Source: Deltaproteobacteria bacterium
GTDB lineage: Bacteria > Desulfobacterota > Desulfobacteria > Desulfobacterales > SURF-15
Reading direction: 5' to 3'
NCBI GenBank assembly: GCA_024644775.1
Contig: JAHEHB010000060.1
Location: 1 to 17,454, forward strand
Length of the DNA stretch: 17,454 nucleotides
The first letter of the stretch is position 1. Every line of letters begins with the position of its first letter. Position numbers and translations under genes: made by a program. Below, piece by piece: positions 7,183 to 15,415 of the stretch. The notes under the pieces were generated by a model. The model was given only the letters and a program-made list of their open reading frames with translations. It had not been told where the DNA came from and ran no database searches.

Positions 7183-8040
7183 CTAGTTCTGTAAATAATC
7201 CAATTCTGCGCGGATCAGATCGGCTTCTCTACGTCGGCGGACACGAATGCCCTTTAATTTGTGGCCTTGTTGCATCCCCCTCACTTTGTTCGCGACCTCG
7301 GCCCATTTTTGTGTCTCCAACAGCCTTCCGAGCGGCTCCAAGTAGCTGTTGTGGACGCCGCGGTTGTAGGCCAACGAGAGCAACACCGTCTGTACCGAGG
7401 GCAGGGTATCGGTGTTTTGCAATGGACGAAAACGTTTTGCAATCCCCTCCCAATAGGGTTGCGCGGTATACGGCATGATGCTTTCCGCCTGATCTTCACG
7501 AATACGAATCGTATGCAAATCCGGGTTGGCTGCCAATGCGTTTCTCGCTGTTTCACGTCTGAGACCAAAGACTTTTTCAACCGCCGCGTATTGTGCCGGG
7601 GACATCAATGGTCGATAAAGCTTTTCGATCAGTGTCGGTTCAGCGTATCCAAGATCTACACCGGGATCGAGTGTGACTCCCGATTGACCCTTGGGCCAAT
7701 ACGGCTTCCCAATATGTCCCTCCTGTTCGTGGACCCACTCCAAATCTCCCTGAAAACTCTTGAGGAGCTTGGCAATGAGTTGTTGCTGTTCACCCAGCGC
7801 GTCCTTAAGACCGTCGGACAAGATTGCCCATGTGGCTTTGTCGATAATTCCAGTCGCCGGTAAACCATTGGCGATTTGAAAATCTTTGACGGATCGTTCC
7901 GTTCCGGAACCGAATTTGCCGTCGGTATCCGTCGGATGCCCGGCCGCGACCAGCCCCATCTGTGCATTCTTGACGACGCTGCTCAGCCAAATCCGGCCGC
8001 TACCAAGTCCATCGCCCCGACGCAGAGTCGCTCGAATCAT
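7183..8040 (-). CDS. Peptidoglycan-binding domain fused to pesticin/phage-lysozyme-like domain
   Basis: 285-residue predicted muramidase. Residues about 22-75 form a peptidoglycan-binding type 1 domain (VKNAQMGLVAAG, DGKFGSGTERSVKDFQIANG, TGIIDKATW). Residues about 95-282 resemble the pesticin C-terminal, T4-lysozyme-like fold: EGH with candidate catalytic Glu107, then SGVTLDPGVDLG giving Thr123 and Asp129. The six-residue Thr-to-Asp spacing matches the Glu-Thr-Asp triad known in pesticin. A late LLSLAYNRGVHNSYLEPL and a RRRREADL segment also fit phage-type lysozymes. The N-terminus (MIRATLRRGDG) is not a signal peptide and no membrane segment is seen, so export would need lysis, a holin, or a contact-dependent system. 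The start has AGGAGG (8048-8053) seven bases upstream. It sits alone between sucD and hyuA, with no phage or secretion genes nearby. Family call is good; role is open. Confidence 0.85.
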   Translation of the reverse strand: MIRATLRRGDGLGSGRIWLSSVVKNAQMGLVAAGHPTDTDGKFGSGTERSVKDFQIANGLPATGIIDKATWAILSDGLKDALGEQQQLIAKLLKSFQGDLEWVHEQEGHIGKPYWPKGQSGVTLDPGVDLGYAEPTLIEKLYRPLMSPAQYAAVEKVFGLRRETARNALAANPDLHTIRIREDQAESIMPYTAQPYWEGIAKRFRPLQNTDTLPSVQTVLLSLAYNRGVHNSYLEPLGRLLETQKWAEVANKVRGMQQGHKLKGIRVRRRREADLIRAELDYLQN

Positions 8041-8190
8041 AAGCAGGCCTCCTAAAATTTAGATGCACGAGGTTCAGTCTCCGAACACGGGGTCTTTTTC
8101 CACCTCCCCATGTTAAGTAAATAGACCATAAAAAAATGTCTTGTGTGATTGAAATTCACATTGTCGCATACTCGGATAGCCATTAATCAC

Positions 8191-9066
8191 TCAGCATGAA
8201 AACACCTCGGCGCAAAACTCTCCGAAAGTACCAAGGTCTTCGCAGACGTGGATTCCGTTTGCGTTCATGGCATCAATCTTTGCCTGAGCCGTACCGCTGC
8301 CGCCACTGATAATCGCACCGGCATGCCCCATGCGACGTCCCGGCGGGGCGGTTAATCCGGCAATAAAACCCACCACCGGTTTTGTCATATACTTTGAAAC
8401 AAATTCAGCAGCATTTTCTTCCGCATTACCGCCGATTTCGCCCACCATCACAACGCCTTTGGTTTCAGGATCTTTCTCAAACGCTTCTAGACAATCAATA
8501 AAATCGGTTCCCTGAATGGAATCCCCACCAATACCGATGCAGGTTGTCTGGCCGATTTCCTGGAGGGTCAGCTGATATACCACTTCATATGTCAAGGTTC
8601 CGGATCGAGATACGACCCCGATGGGGCCGCCGGCTCGATGAATGGGGGCCGGCATGATACCGATTTTACATTGGCCTGGAGTAATAATCCCCGGACAATT
8701 GGGACCGATGAGTCGGGATGGTTTGCGGGCCAGATAGTTTTTTACTTTCATCATGTCCATCATCGGAATCCCCTCGGTAATGGCGATGATTACACCAATC
8801 CCGGCGTCCGACGCTTCCAAAATGGCATCGGCTGCATACGCAGGCGGGACAAAGATCATGGAACAGTTGGCATCCGTCTTCTCAACAGCCCCTTGCACTG
8901 TATTGAATACTGGAATATTGTCCATTTTTTGATCGCCTTTGCCCGGCGTCACGCCTCCTACCACATTGGTTCCATAAGCGATACACTGTCTCGTGTGAAA
9001 CTGTCCCTCATTTCCGGTAATACCCTGCACAAGAACTCGAGTGGTTTTATCAACAAAAATACTCAT
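8191..9066 (-). CDS. sucD: Succinyl-CoA synthetase alpha subunit
   Basis: 291-residue alpha subunit of ADP/GDP-forming succinyl-CoA synthetase, which with SucC interconverts succinyl-CoA and succinate while making or using a nucleoside triphosphate in the cytoplasm. The CoA-binding Rossmann segment is at the N-terminus ([15 protein letters not shown], 11-25). The middle holds [16 protein letters not shown] (121-136) and SRSGTLTYE (153-161), and the phosphohistidine loop is [14 protein letters not shown] (247-260), making His248 the phosphorylated residue. Length matches the E. coli protein (289). The gene follows sucC by 51 bases. In this cluster it takes succinyl-CoA from the mutase and provides substrate-level phosphorylation when propionate is oxidised, or works in reverse during propionate formation. 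GGGGA lies five bases ahead of the ATG. Confidence 0.98.
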   Translation of the reverse strand: MSIFVDKTTRVLVQGITGNEGQFHTRQCIAYGTNVVGGVTPGKGDQKMDNIPVFNTVQGAVEKTDANCSMIFVPPAYAADAILEASDAGIGVIIAITEGIPMMDMMKVKNYLARKPSRLIGPNCPGIITPGQCKIGIMPAPIHRAGGPIGVVSRSGTLTYEVVYQLTLQEIGQTTCIGIGGDSIQGTDFIDCLEAFEKDPETKGVVMVGEIGGNAEENAAEFVSKYMTKPVVGFIAGLTAPPGRRMGHAGAIISGGSGTAQAKIDAMNANGIHVCEDLGTFGEFCAEVFSC

Positions 9067-9117
9067 AGTTTTCCCCGAATTAGTGGTTTGAGGTTGGGTG
9101 ATAGGGAGTTATGTTCT

Positions 9118-10278
9118 TTATCGTACTAAATGAGATACTTTTTGGGCTGCGTCCTTTAAATCTTCAGCAGTAATCAGATCCAGCCCCGATTCAGCAAGAA
9201 TTCTTCTACCGTCTTCAACGTTTGTTCCTTCCATCCGAATGACCACCGGTACATTGATTCTCGTCTTTTTTGCCGCCTGCACAACGCCTTTTGCCAATTC
9301 ATCACACCGAAGAATGCCACCGAAGATATTAATTAAAATTCCCTTTACCTTCTTGTCTTGAAGGATGATTTTAAATCCATTTTCAACTTTTTCCGCACTG
9401 GCACCGCCTCCCACATCAAGGAAGTTTGCCGGTTCTGCACCAGCCCGCTTGATAATATCCATGGTCGCCATTGCCAGTCCGGCGCCGTTGACCATATTTC
9501 CGATGTTTCCATCAAGATTGATATAGTTGAGATCAAATTTAGAGGCTTCAACATCCAACGGATCTTCTTCATCCACATCCCGATATTCGATTAATTCTTT
9601 GTGCCGATACAGGGCGTTATCGTCAAAATTGATCTTTGCATCCAGCGCAAGGATTGTATCATCCGAAGTAATTACCAGAGGGTTAATTTCCAGCAGAGAA
9701 CAATCATACGCCATAAATAGCCGATAGAGATTTCTTATTACGGGAATAAATTGCTTCATGTTTGTCCCAGCCAGTTTCAAATCGAATGCAACTTGTCGGC
9801 ATTGATAGGATTGAATTCCCAACACCGGATCAATGGTCACCTTTATGATTTTTTCTGGTGCCTGGGCTGCCACCGCCTCGATATCCATTCCGCCGGCCAC
9901 ACTGGCCATGAGCACCACTTTGGCCGTTTCCCGATCCGGCAGCATCCCGATATAGAGTTCCTTTTGGATATCGAGTCCCTGTTCCACCAATACTTTACGG
10001 ACCCGTTTTCCATCTGATCCTGTTTGCGGTGTGATCAGATTCATTCCGATAATTTTTTCGGCAACTTGATCAGTCTCCTCATGGGAGTGTGCTAACTTTA
10101 TACCACCGCCCTTTCCCCGTCCGCCCGCATGTATCTGAGCCTTTATTACCACAGGGAATTTTCCGATGTGCTGTGCAACCTCTTTGGCTTCCCGGGGGCT
10201 AAAAGCTACTTTTCCTTCCGGAACAGGGATGTCGAATTTTTTAAAAATTTCTTTCGCCTGATATTCATGGATATTCAT
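9118..10278 (-). CDS. sucC: Succinyl-CoA synthetase beta subunit
   Basis: 386-residue beta subunit carrying the ATP-grasp nucleotide site and the succinate site of succinyl-CoA synthetase. It begins with the family signature MNIHEYQAKEIFKKF, has the ATP-grasp glycine loop AGGRGKGGG (51-59), LLEINPLVIT in the metal/nucleotide region, GNIGNMVNGAGLAM, and GGILRCDELA in the C-terminal ligase domain. Length is essentially that of the E. coli protein (388). AAGGAG lies shortly upstream of the ATG at 10278. It precedes sucD and follows the biotinyl carboxyltransferase by 170 bases, a gap holding an imperfect inverted repeat. Whether ATP or GTP is used cannot be told by eye. Confidence 0.98.
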   Translation of the reverse strand: MNIHEYQAKEIFKKFDIPVPEGKVAFSPREAKEVAQHIGKFPVVIKAQIHAGGRGKGGGIKLAHSHEETDQVAEKIIGMNLITPQTGSDGKRVRKVLVEQGLDIQKELYIGMLPDRETAKVVLMASVAGGMDIEAVAAQAPEKIIKVTIDPVLGIQSYQCRQVAFDLKLAGTNMKQFIPVIRNLYRLFMAYDCSLLEINPLVITSDDTILALDAKINFDDNALYRHKELIEYRDVDEEDPLDVEASKFDLNYINLDGNIGNMVNGAGLAMATMDIIKRAGAEPANFLDVGGGASAEKVENGFKIILQDKKVKGILINIFGGILRCDELAKGVVQAAKKTRINVPVVIRMEGTNVEDGRRILAESGLDLITAEDLKDAAQKVSHLVR

Positions 10279-10304
10279 GAATGTCTCTCCTTATTTTTAG
10301 CGAA

Positions 10305-10433
10305 GAGCAGGGAGCGTGGCGCCGGGACCCCAGAGAGGGATTAAAAAAACTGATGTCGTCTGATCATTTAGTCTCGGTAGTATATCGATTTTCGATTACT
10401 AAAATTTGCCGATCAACTCCGTGCTCCTTGCTC
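10305..10433. repeat. Imperfect long-range inverted repeat upstream of sucC
   Basis: Segments 10305-10319 (plus strand GAGCAGGGAGCGTGG) and 10419-10433 (CCGTGCTCCTTGCTC) are inverted relatives matching at 12 of 15 positions, separated by 99 bases. They fill much of the 170-base gap between the biotinyl carboxyltransferase stop and sucC. The GGAGC-rich composition stands out from the AT-rich spacer and looks like a degenerate dispersed repeat rather than a simple terminator: the loop is long and there is no T-run. It may limit read-through from the carboxyltransferase genes into sucCD; that is inference. Confidence 0.4.
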
Positions 10434-10448
10434 CCAACTCCTCGCCCT

Positions 10449-12434
10449 TTAGCCGATCACACACAGAATGTCATTTTTGGAAACCGAATCCCCGCTACTA
10501 AAATTGATCGCTTTGACTGTGCCGCTCGTGTGTGCTTTGATGGCGTTTTCCATTTTCATCGCCTCTAGCACAACGACGATGTCGCCTTCTTTTACCGGAT
10601 CACCCGGTTGCTTCTCGTATCTAACAATCATACCCGGCATCGGGGCGATTACCGCTGCGCCATCTCCGGATGCCACGCGGCCACTTTCGGTTCCCTGAGC
10701 TTTTATTTCTTTGGGCCCATCGGATTTCACCGGTTTTTTTCCCGCATATGGCGCCGCTGCCGGTTTCTGCCGAACATGACTTGGTACGGGCGAACCACCG
10801 ATTTCTTCAACACCGACTTCGAAATAATCGCCATCCACAAAGACATTGAACGTGCGTAAATCGGGCCCCTTATCAGGAACCTCTTTTTCTATTTTTTCAA
10901 CCAGCTTTCCGGCCTTGGCTTTTACAATGAGCGCCTGTTCGGCCCGGGCTTCCTCAAGGGTTCTGGGTCTTACTTCCTGGGGTGGTTTTTCTTTTCCGTA
11001 TTTCCAATTTAAAAATCGCCTACCGGTTACTGGATAAAGCGCATATATCAGAACATCGTCGATATCGGCAGTCAGTTCATTCACATCTTTTTTGGCGTTT
11101 TCAAGTTCAGGCTCTATGACCTCTGCGGGACGGCAAGTGATGGGGTCTTCTCCCCGAGGGTATTCTTTGAGCGCTTTCTTTTGGACTTTCGGGTCAATGG
11201 CCACCGGTGTCTTACCGTAAAGACCGTAACAGAGGTCTTTAACCTGGGAGGTGATCATCTTATACCGTTCCGAATCATCATCGAATAAGACATTGTTCAC
11301 CGCTTGAATTCCTACGATTTGGCTGGTGGGAGTCACCAAGGGGATTTGGCCCAGCTCTTTTCTCACTTTGGGAAGTTCCGCATACACGTCGTCGATCTTA
11401 TCCAGGGCCTCCATCTCCTTTAGTTGATTGACCAGGTTGGATAACATGCCACCGGGTGTCTGATGAAGCATCACCCCGATGTCGATCACCGACACCTTTG
11501 TATCGTCCAGCAGGTGTTTGTATTTCGGGAGGACCTCCTTTTCAAGGGTTTCGTCAATCGCCGCCAGATGCTGAATATCGAAACCCGTATCCCGGTTTGT
11601 ACCCAAAAGCGTCATTACCAGCGGTTCAATGGCTGTGTGAGAGGTTCGATACGCATAGGGGGCCATACAAGTATCCACAATATCAACCCCGGCTTCTGCT
11701 GCTTTAAGCAGTGTCATCGGAGCCATGCCGGATGTAAAATGGCTATGCAAATGAATCGGGATCGACGTTATCGATTTTAGTTCTTTAATGAGTGTATAGG
11801 CATCAAAGGGGGCCAGTAAACTTGCCATGTCCTTGATGCAGATACTGTCTGCGCCCATGGCTTCCAGTTCTTTTGCTTTTTGTTTGTAATAATCGAGCGT
11901 ATAGACATCTCCACCCAATCTCGGTTCCGTAAGGGAATAGCAAATGCACCCTTGAAAATGTTTTCCACTGGATTTAATCACCGGAACGACCGTTTCAAAA
12001 TTGCGGTAATCGTTCAACGCATCAAAGGTCCGAAAAATATCGATCCCGTTTTCCGCTGCTCTTTCCACAAACGCTTGTGCCACATCGTCTGCATAATTTC
12101 GATACCCGACCAGATTCTGTCCCCGAAGAAGCATGGAGAAGGGAGTTTTTTTGATGTATTGTTTTAGGGTTTTAATCCGTTCCCAGGGGTCCTCATTTAG
12201 AAATCGATGCATGGTATCGAACGTTGCACCACCCCATACCTCCGTGGCCCAGAACCCGACGTCGTCCATCATCTCTGCAACCGGAATCATATCTTCGGTT
12301 CTCCCTCGGGTGGCAAACAGAGACTGATGGCCGTCACGTAGGGTCAGGTCCTCTATATTCAAGGGATTCTCCGCCTTTGGTCGATCTGTACGGTAATCCA
12401 TCTGTGTCGGTTTAACCTGATCATGATCATACAT
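10449..12434 (-). CDS. Biotin-dependent carboxyltransferase 5S/PycB-type subunit with fused biotinyl domain
   Basis: 661 residues from the chosen start. The N-terminal carboxyltransferase TIM barrel has LTLRDGHQSLFATR (30-43, metal-site Asp34), IKDMASLL (200-207, active-site Lys201) and HLHSHFTSG (228-236, metal-binding histidines). A PYC/OADA helical domain and a Pro/Ala-rich linker follow, then a biotinyl domain with EAMKMEN, biotin on Lys627. This architecture is shared by oxaloacetate decarboxylase alpha, pyruvate carboxylase subunit B and the 5S subunit of methylmalonyl-CoA carboxytransferase. Two genes downstream of a 12S-type subunit and with no biotin carboxylase, it most likely carries the pyruvate/oxaloacetate half-reaction of a transcarboxylase; in Propionibacterium the 5S and biotin-carrying 1.3S parts are separate proteins. 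The ATG at 12434 is preferred over an in-frame TTG at 12467 because AAGGAG is nine bases upstream. PycB is the main alternative. Confidence 0.88.
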   Translation of the reverse strand: MYDHDQVKPTQMDYRTDRPKAENPLNIEDLTLRDGHQSLFATRGRTEDMIPVAEMMDDVGFWATEVWGGATFDTMHRFLNEDPWERIKTLKQYIKKTPFSMLLRGQNLVGYRNYADDVAQAFVERAAENGIDIFRTFDALNDYRNFETVVPVIKSSGKHFQGCICYSLTEPRLGGDVYTLDYYKQKAKELEAMGADSICIKDMASLLAPFDAYTLIKELKSITSIPIHLHSHFTSGMAPMTLLKAAEAGVDIVDTCMAPYAYRTSHTAIEPLVMTLLGTNRDTGFDIQHLAAIDETLEKEVLPKYKHLLDDTKVSVIDIGVMLHQTPGGMLSNLVNQLKEMEALDKIDDVYAELPKVRKELGQIPLVTPTSQIVGIQAVNNVLFDDDSERYKMITSQVKDLCYGLYGKTPVAIDPKVQKKALKEYPRGEDPITCRPAEVIEPELENAKKDVNELTADIDDVLIYALYPVTGRRFLNWKYGKEKPPQEVRPRTLEEARAEQALIVKAKAGKLVEKIEKEVPDKGPDLRTFNVFVDGDYFEVGVEEIGGSPVPSHVRQKPAAAPYAGKKPVKSDGPKEIKAQGTESGRVASGDGAAVIAPMPGMIVRYEKQPGDPVKEGDIVVVLEAMKMENAIKAHTSGTVKAINFSSGDSVSKNDILCVIG

Positions 12435-12443
12435 TTTGTTGTT

Positions 12444-12449
12444 CTCCTT
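12444..12449 (-). promoter_or_regulatory. Ribosome binding site deciding the start of the biotinyl carboxyltransferase
   Basis: AAGGAG on the minus strand, nine bases ahead of the ATG at 12434. The longer frame from TTG at 12467 would add eleven unconserved-looking residues and would place this site inside the coding region. Confidence 0.7.
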
Positions 12450-12482
12450 ATAAAAATAGTTCCGCAAACGCCTTTCTGCAGG

Positions 12483-12689
12483 CTATCGAGTTTTCAGTCC
12501 ATGAAAGGTTCTCAACTGCATTAGATTTCGAAGCTGCATTTGAGCCTGTCTTCCACTCACCCCCCAAAGGTTCTCCATTCTGGATACCACAATCGGTGAG
12601 GAAGGCTGTGTATTTCGATCTTCGTCTTCCTTTCGAATATAAGCCATCACTGCGGATATGGCAGCAGCACGTTTTTTCGTATCGCTCAT
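12483..12689 (-). CDS. Small soluble carboxyltransferase-associated protein
   Basis: 68 residues (MSDTKKRAAAISAVMAYIRK at the start), set between the 12S-type gene (stop at 12727) and the 5S/biotinyl gene. An N-terminal amphipathic helix-like stretch is followed by a charged, proline-containing linker and a C-terminal segment LWGVSGRQAQMQLRNLMQLR (41-60). The Trp-x-x-x-Gly-Arg pattern recalls the C-terminal ends of small subunits of the OadG/MmdD-MmdE type, but no membrane helix is present, unlike OadG. The ATG at 12689 has AAAAGG six bases upstream; a TTG two codons earlier is possible. Placement and spacing argue for a structural or assembly subunit of the carboxyltransferase complex. That role is inference; I do not recognise a named family with certainty. 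Confidence 0.75.
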   Translation of the reverse strand: MSDTKKRAAAISAVMAYIRKEDEDRNTQPSSPIVVSRMENLWGVSGRQAQMQLRNLMQLRTFHGLKTR

Positions 12690-12726
12690 AAGCAACCTTT
12701 TGGAATTGAGTATTTAGAATTTTCAA

Positions 12727-14280
12727 CTACATGGGAATGTTTCCATGCTTTTTCGGTGGCCGCATTTCCCGCTTGGTACACATAATCTCCAAGGCTTCAA
12801 TCAGCCGCTGTCTCGTTTCTTCAGGCGCGATCACGGCATCGATGTATCCTCTTGTGGCCGCCTGATAGGGATTCGAAAAAAGACTTTCATATTCGTTGAT
12901 CTTTTCCTGCCGTTTCGCAGCCGGATCCTTTGCGGCGTTGATATCTTTTCGGTGGATGATGTTTGCGGCTCCCTCTGCTCCCATCACCGCTATTTCTGCG
13001 CTCGGCCATGCAAATGCAAAGTCCGCCCCTAAATGCTTTGAAGACATGGCGATATACGCCCCGCCGTACGCCTTTCGGGTGATAAGAAGTAATTTGGGTA
13101 CGGTTGCTTCAGAGTAGCACCAGAGGAGTTTTGCGCCATGTCGGATAATTCCACCCCATTCCTGCTTGCTACCGGGAAGATAGCCGGGCACATCAGAGAT
13201 GGTCAACAATGGAACATTAAAGGCATCACAGAATCGAATGAACCGAGTCGCTTTGTCCGAAGCATCGATATCGAGACATCCGGCCTTAATTCTTGGCTGA
13301 TTTGCAATGATCCCAACGCTTCGCCCGTTTAGTCTCGCAAAACAGACAATCATGTTTGTGGCGTAATGCTCATGCGGTTCAAATATTTCACCGTTATCCA
13401 CGATATGTCGAATGACCTCTTTCATATCGTATGATCGTCGGGAACTTGCAGGCACGATGCCATCCAATTCCGGGCACAAACGCGTGGGGTCATCACCGAT
13501 GTCTACTGTTGGCGGATCCTCCATGTTATTTGAAGGTAGGTAAGAAAGAAGTATTTTAATCTGGTTTACCGCATCTTCATCATTTTCACAGGCAAATTGG
13601 GCCACCCCACTTTTTCGGTTATGGGTCATGGCGCCCCCAAGATCTTCGAAGGTGATTTCTTCACCGGTCACCGCTTTAATGACCTCCGGTCCGGTGATAA
13701 ACATGTAGCCGGTGTTCTTAACCATAAATACCCAGTCTGTCATCGCCGGTGAATACACAGCGCCACCAGCGGTGGGCCCCATAATCGCCGATATTTGAGG
13801 GATAACACCCGATGCCAAGGAATTCCGATAAAAAATTTCTCCATATCCTGCGAGCGCATCGACACCTTCCTGAATTCGCGCTCCCCCCGAGTCATTCATT
13901 CCTACAAACGGCACACCCGCTTTGAGCGCAAGATCCATGGCTTTGCAGATCTTCTTTGCGTGCATCTCCCCAAGACTGCCGGCTCTGGCGGTAAAATCCT
14001 GAGCAAATGCGAATACCGGTCGTCCGTTCACATTTCCATGCCCCGTGACAACACCATCGGAAGGGATCTCCACGGTCTCCATACCGAATTGGACACACCG
14101 ATGATTGACAAACATATCGATTTCGCGAAAGGTTCCGGTATCAAAAAATAGGTGGAGTCGGTCACGTGCTGTGAGCTTTCCTTTTTCACGCTGGGTTGAA
14201 ACCGCTTTCTTACCTCCCATCCGGCGGATCTTATCTTCACGTTCTCTCAGATCGTTAATTTTCTCTTCTATGGTACCCAT
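12727..14280 (-). CDS. Methylmalonyl-CoA carboxytransferase 12S-type subunit (PccB/MmdA family)
   Basis: 517-residue acyl-CoA carboxyltransferase of the crotonase-like superfamily, binding methylmalonyl-CoA/propionyl-CoA and exchanging the carboxyl group with biotin. N-terminal half: SGGARIQEGVDALAGYG (131-147) and GPTAGGAVYSPAMTD (168-182), the first oxyanion-hole region. C-terminal half: SDVPGYLPGSKQEWGGIIRHG is followed by GGAYIAMSSKHLGADF, the second. It ends KKHGNIPM, the usual tail of PccB/MmdA/12S proteins. Length is normal for the family (about 510-525). Three readings are possible: propionyl-CoA carboxylase beta (needs a biotin carboxylase, absent here), sodium-pump methylmalonyl-CoA decarboxylase alpha (needs a membrane beta subunit, absent here), or transcarboxylase 12S. 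The neighbouring 5S-biotinyl gene favours transcarboxylase. AAGGGA precedes the ATG by six bases. Confidence 0.92.
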   Translation of the reverse strand: MGTIEEKINDLREREDKIRRMGGKKAVSTQREKGKLTARDRLHLFFDTGTFREIDMFVNHRCVQFGMETVEIPSDGVVTGHGNVNGRPVFAFAQDFTARAGSLGEMHAKKICKAMDLALKAGVPFVGMNDSGGARIQEGVDALAGYGEIFYRNSLASGVIPQISAIMGPTAGGAVYSPAMTDWVFMVKNTGYMFITGPEVIKAVTGEEITFEDLGGAMTHNRKSGVAQFACENDEDAVNQIKILLSYLPSNNMEDPPTVDIGDDPTRLCPELDGIVPASSRRSYDMKEVIRHIVDNGEIFEPHEHYATNMIVCFARLNGRSVGIIANQPRIKAGCLDIDASDKATRFIRFCDAFNVPLLTISDVPGYLPGSKQEWGGIIRHGAKLLWCYSEATVPKLLLITRKAYGGAYIAMSSKHLGADFAFAWPSAEIAVMGAEGAANIIHRKDINAAKDPAAKRQEKINEYESLFSNPYQAATRGYIDAVIAPEETRQRLIEALEIMCTKREMRPPKKHGNIPM

Positions 14281-14374
14281 TTAACATCCCTTTCGTATTC
14301 GCTGCGAAATACTTTGGCTTTCAGAACCCAAAAAAACATCTCGGAATTTCTACAATATATTGAAATCTCTTTCA

Positions 14375-15388
14375 TTATCCCAGTGAATATAAATTCTTAT
14401 CGTCAAGCAGCGAAAGCAGCGCATAAGCAGCATCCGTGGGGGCTGTAACGCCCTTTTCCACCTCCCGTGTAACCTTTCTAAGTAAACTTTTAACATAGGG
14501 GTGCATGTAAAATCGCTCTTTCAACCCGTCTTCCACAATGGACCACATCCAATCCAGAGACTGTTGCCGACGTTTTTCCCGCAGCTCTCCGGTGTTGGAA
14601 AGCTTTTTATTATGGTCGATAACCGTCTTCCATATGTCTTCAATTCCAGACATCTCCAGTGCGCTACAGGTCAGTACCGGTGGTTTCCACGAAGGGGAGG
14701 GGGGATGCAAAAGGCTCAAGGCGGTTGTATAAGCCTTGCTGGCTTTTTTTGCATTTTCAAGGTTATCCCCGTCTGCTTTATTAATAGTCAGGGCATCTGC
14801 CATTTCGAGAACCCCCTTCTTGATTCCTTGAAACTCATCTCCTGCTCCGGCCAGCATCAATACTAAGAAAAAATCCACCATGGAAGCCACTTTAGTTTCC
14901 GATTGTCCAACCCCCATGGTTTCGATAATCAACACATCAAAACCGGCAGCTTCGCAAATGAGCATCGTTTCCCGGGTTTTTCTAGCAACCCCTCCCAGCG
15001 TGCCTCCCGAAGGGGACGGGCGGATAAACGCAGAAGGGTGCGCGGACAATTTTTCCATGCGTGTTTTGTCTGCCATAACACTTCCGCCGCTTTTTGCGCT
15101 ACTTGGATCGACGGCAAGTACAGCGACACAATGCCCTTTTCCCACGAGCATCCCCCCCATGCTCTCAATGAACGTGCTCTTTCCCACACCGGGTACTCCG
15201 GTGATGCCGAGCCGAATCGACTTTCCGGTGTAGGGGAGCAATTGGTCAAGAATCGTTCTTGCAAGCGCTTGATGCTCCGGAAGCGCGCTTTCAATTAACG
15301 TGATGGTTTTTGCAAGCATGCGTCGGTTTCGTTCCAGCACCCCTTTTACATATGTTTGGGGGGTATTTGGTTTCACAAGAACCTTCAC
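14375..15388 (-). CDS. meaB: Methylmalonyl-CoA mutase-associated GTPase MeaB (ArgK family)
   Basis: 337-residue G3E-family GTPase that guards adenosylcobalamin loading and protects methylmalonyl-CoA mutase from inactivation. The P-loop is GVPGVGKS (64-71). Further signatures are AVDPSSAKSGGSVMADKTRM with the catalytic-switch region, ETMGVGQSE, and NKADGDN as the base-recognition motif; the C-terminal dimerisation arm (QQSLDWMWSIVEDGL) is also present. Length is typical. It starts 27 bases after the mutase stop, the usual mcm-meaB arrangement, so co-transcription is very likely. The first possible codon is GTG at 15388, right after an in-frame stop and without a clear ribosome site; GTG at 15376 has GAAGG five bases ahead and may be the real start, which would shorten the protein by four residues. 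Confidence 0.97.
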   Translation of the reverse strand: MKVLVKPNTPQTYVKGVLERNRRMLAKTITLIESALPEHQALARTILDQLLPYTGKSIRLGITGVPGVGKSTFIESMGGMLVGKGHCVAVLAVDPSSAKSGGSVMADKTRMEKLSAHPSAFIRPSPSGGTLGGVARKTRETMLICEAAGFDVLIIETMGVGQSETKVASMVDFFLVLMLAGAGDEFQGIKKGVLEMADALTINKADGDNLENAKKASKAYTTALSLLHPPSPSWKPPVLTCSALEMSGIEDIWKTVIDHNKKLSNTGELREKRRQQSLDWMWSIVEDGLKERFYMHPYVKSLLRKVTREVEKGVTAPTDAAYALLSLLDDKNLYSLG

Positions 15389-15415
15389 TTATCACTGATT
15401 GTTTTCATAAAAACA

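Noticed and set aside
7261..7863. 200-codon open frame on the plus strand
   Set aside because: Antisense to the peptidoglycan-binding/lysozyme gene, which has matching domain motifs and a strong ribosome site.
8144..8160. TGTGA and TCACA half-sites resembling a CRP operator, or a terminator stem followed by seven Ts
   Set aside because: The spacing is seven bases rather than the six of the CRP consensus, the stem is only five pairs, and the T-run starts several bases after it. Too weak to call either.
10449..14280. Propionyl-CoA carboxylase or sodium-pump decarboxylase as the complex encoded here
   Set aside because: No biotin carboxylase domain and no multi-spanning beta subunit is present in the window. 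A distant gene could still supply either, so this is a preference rather than proof.
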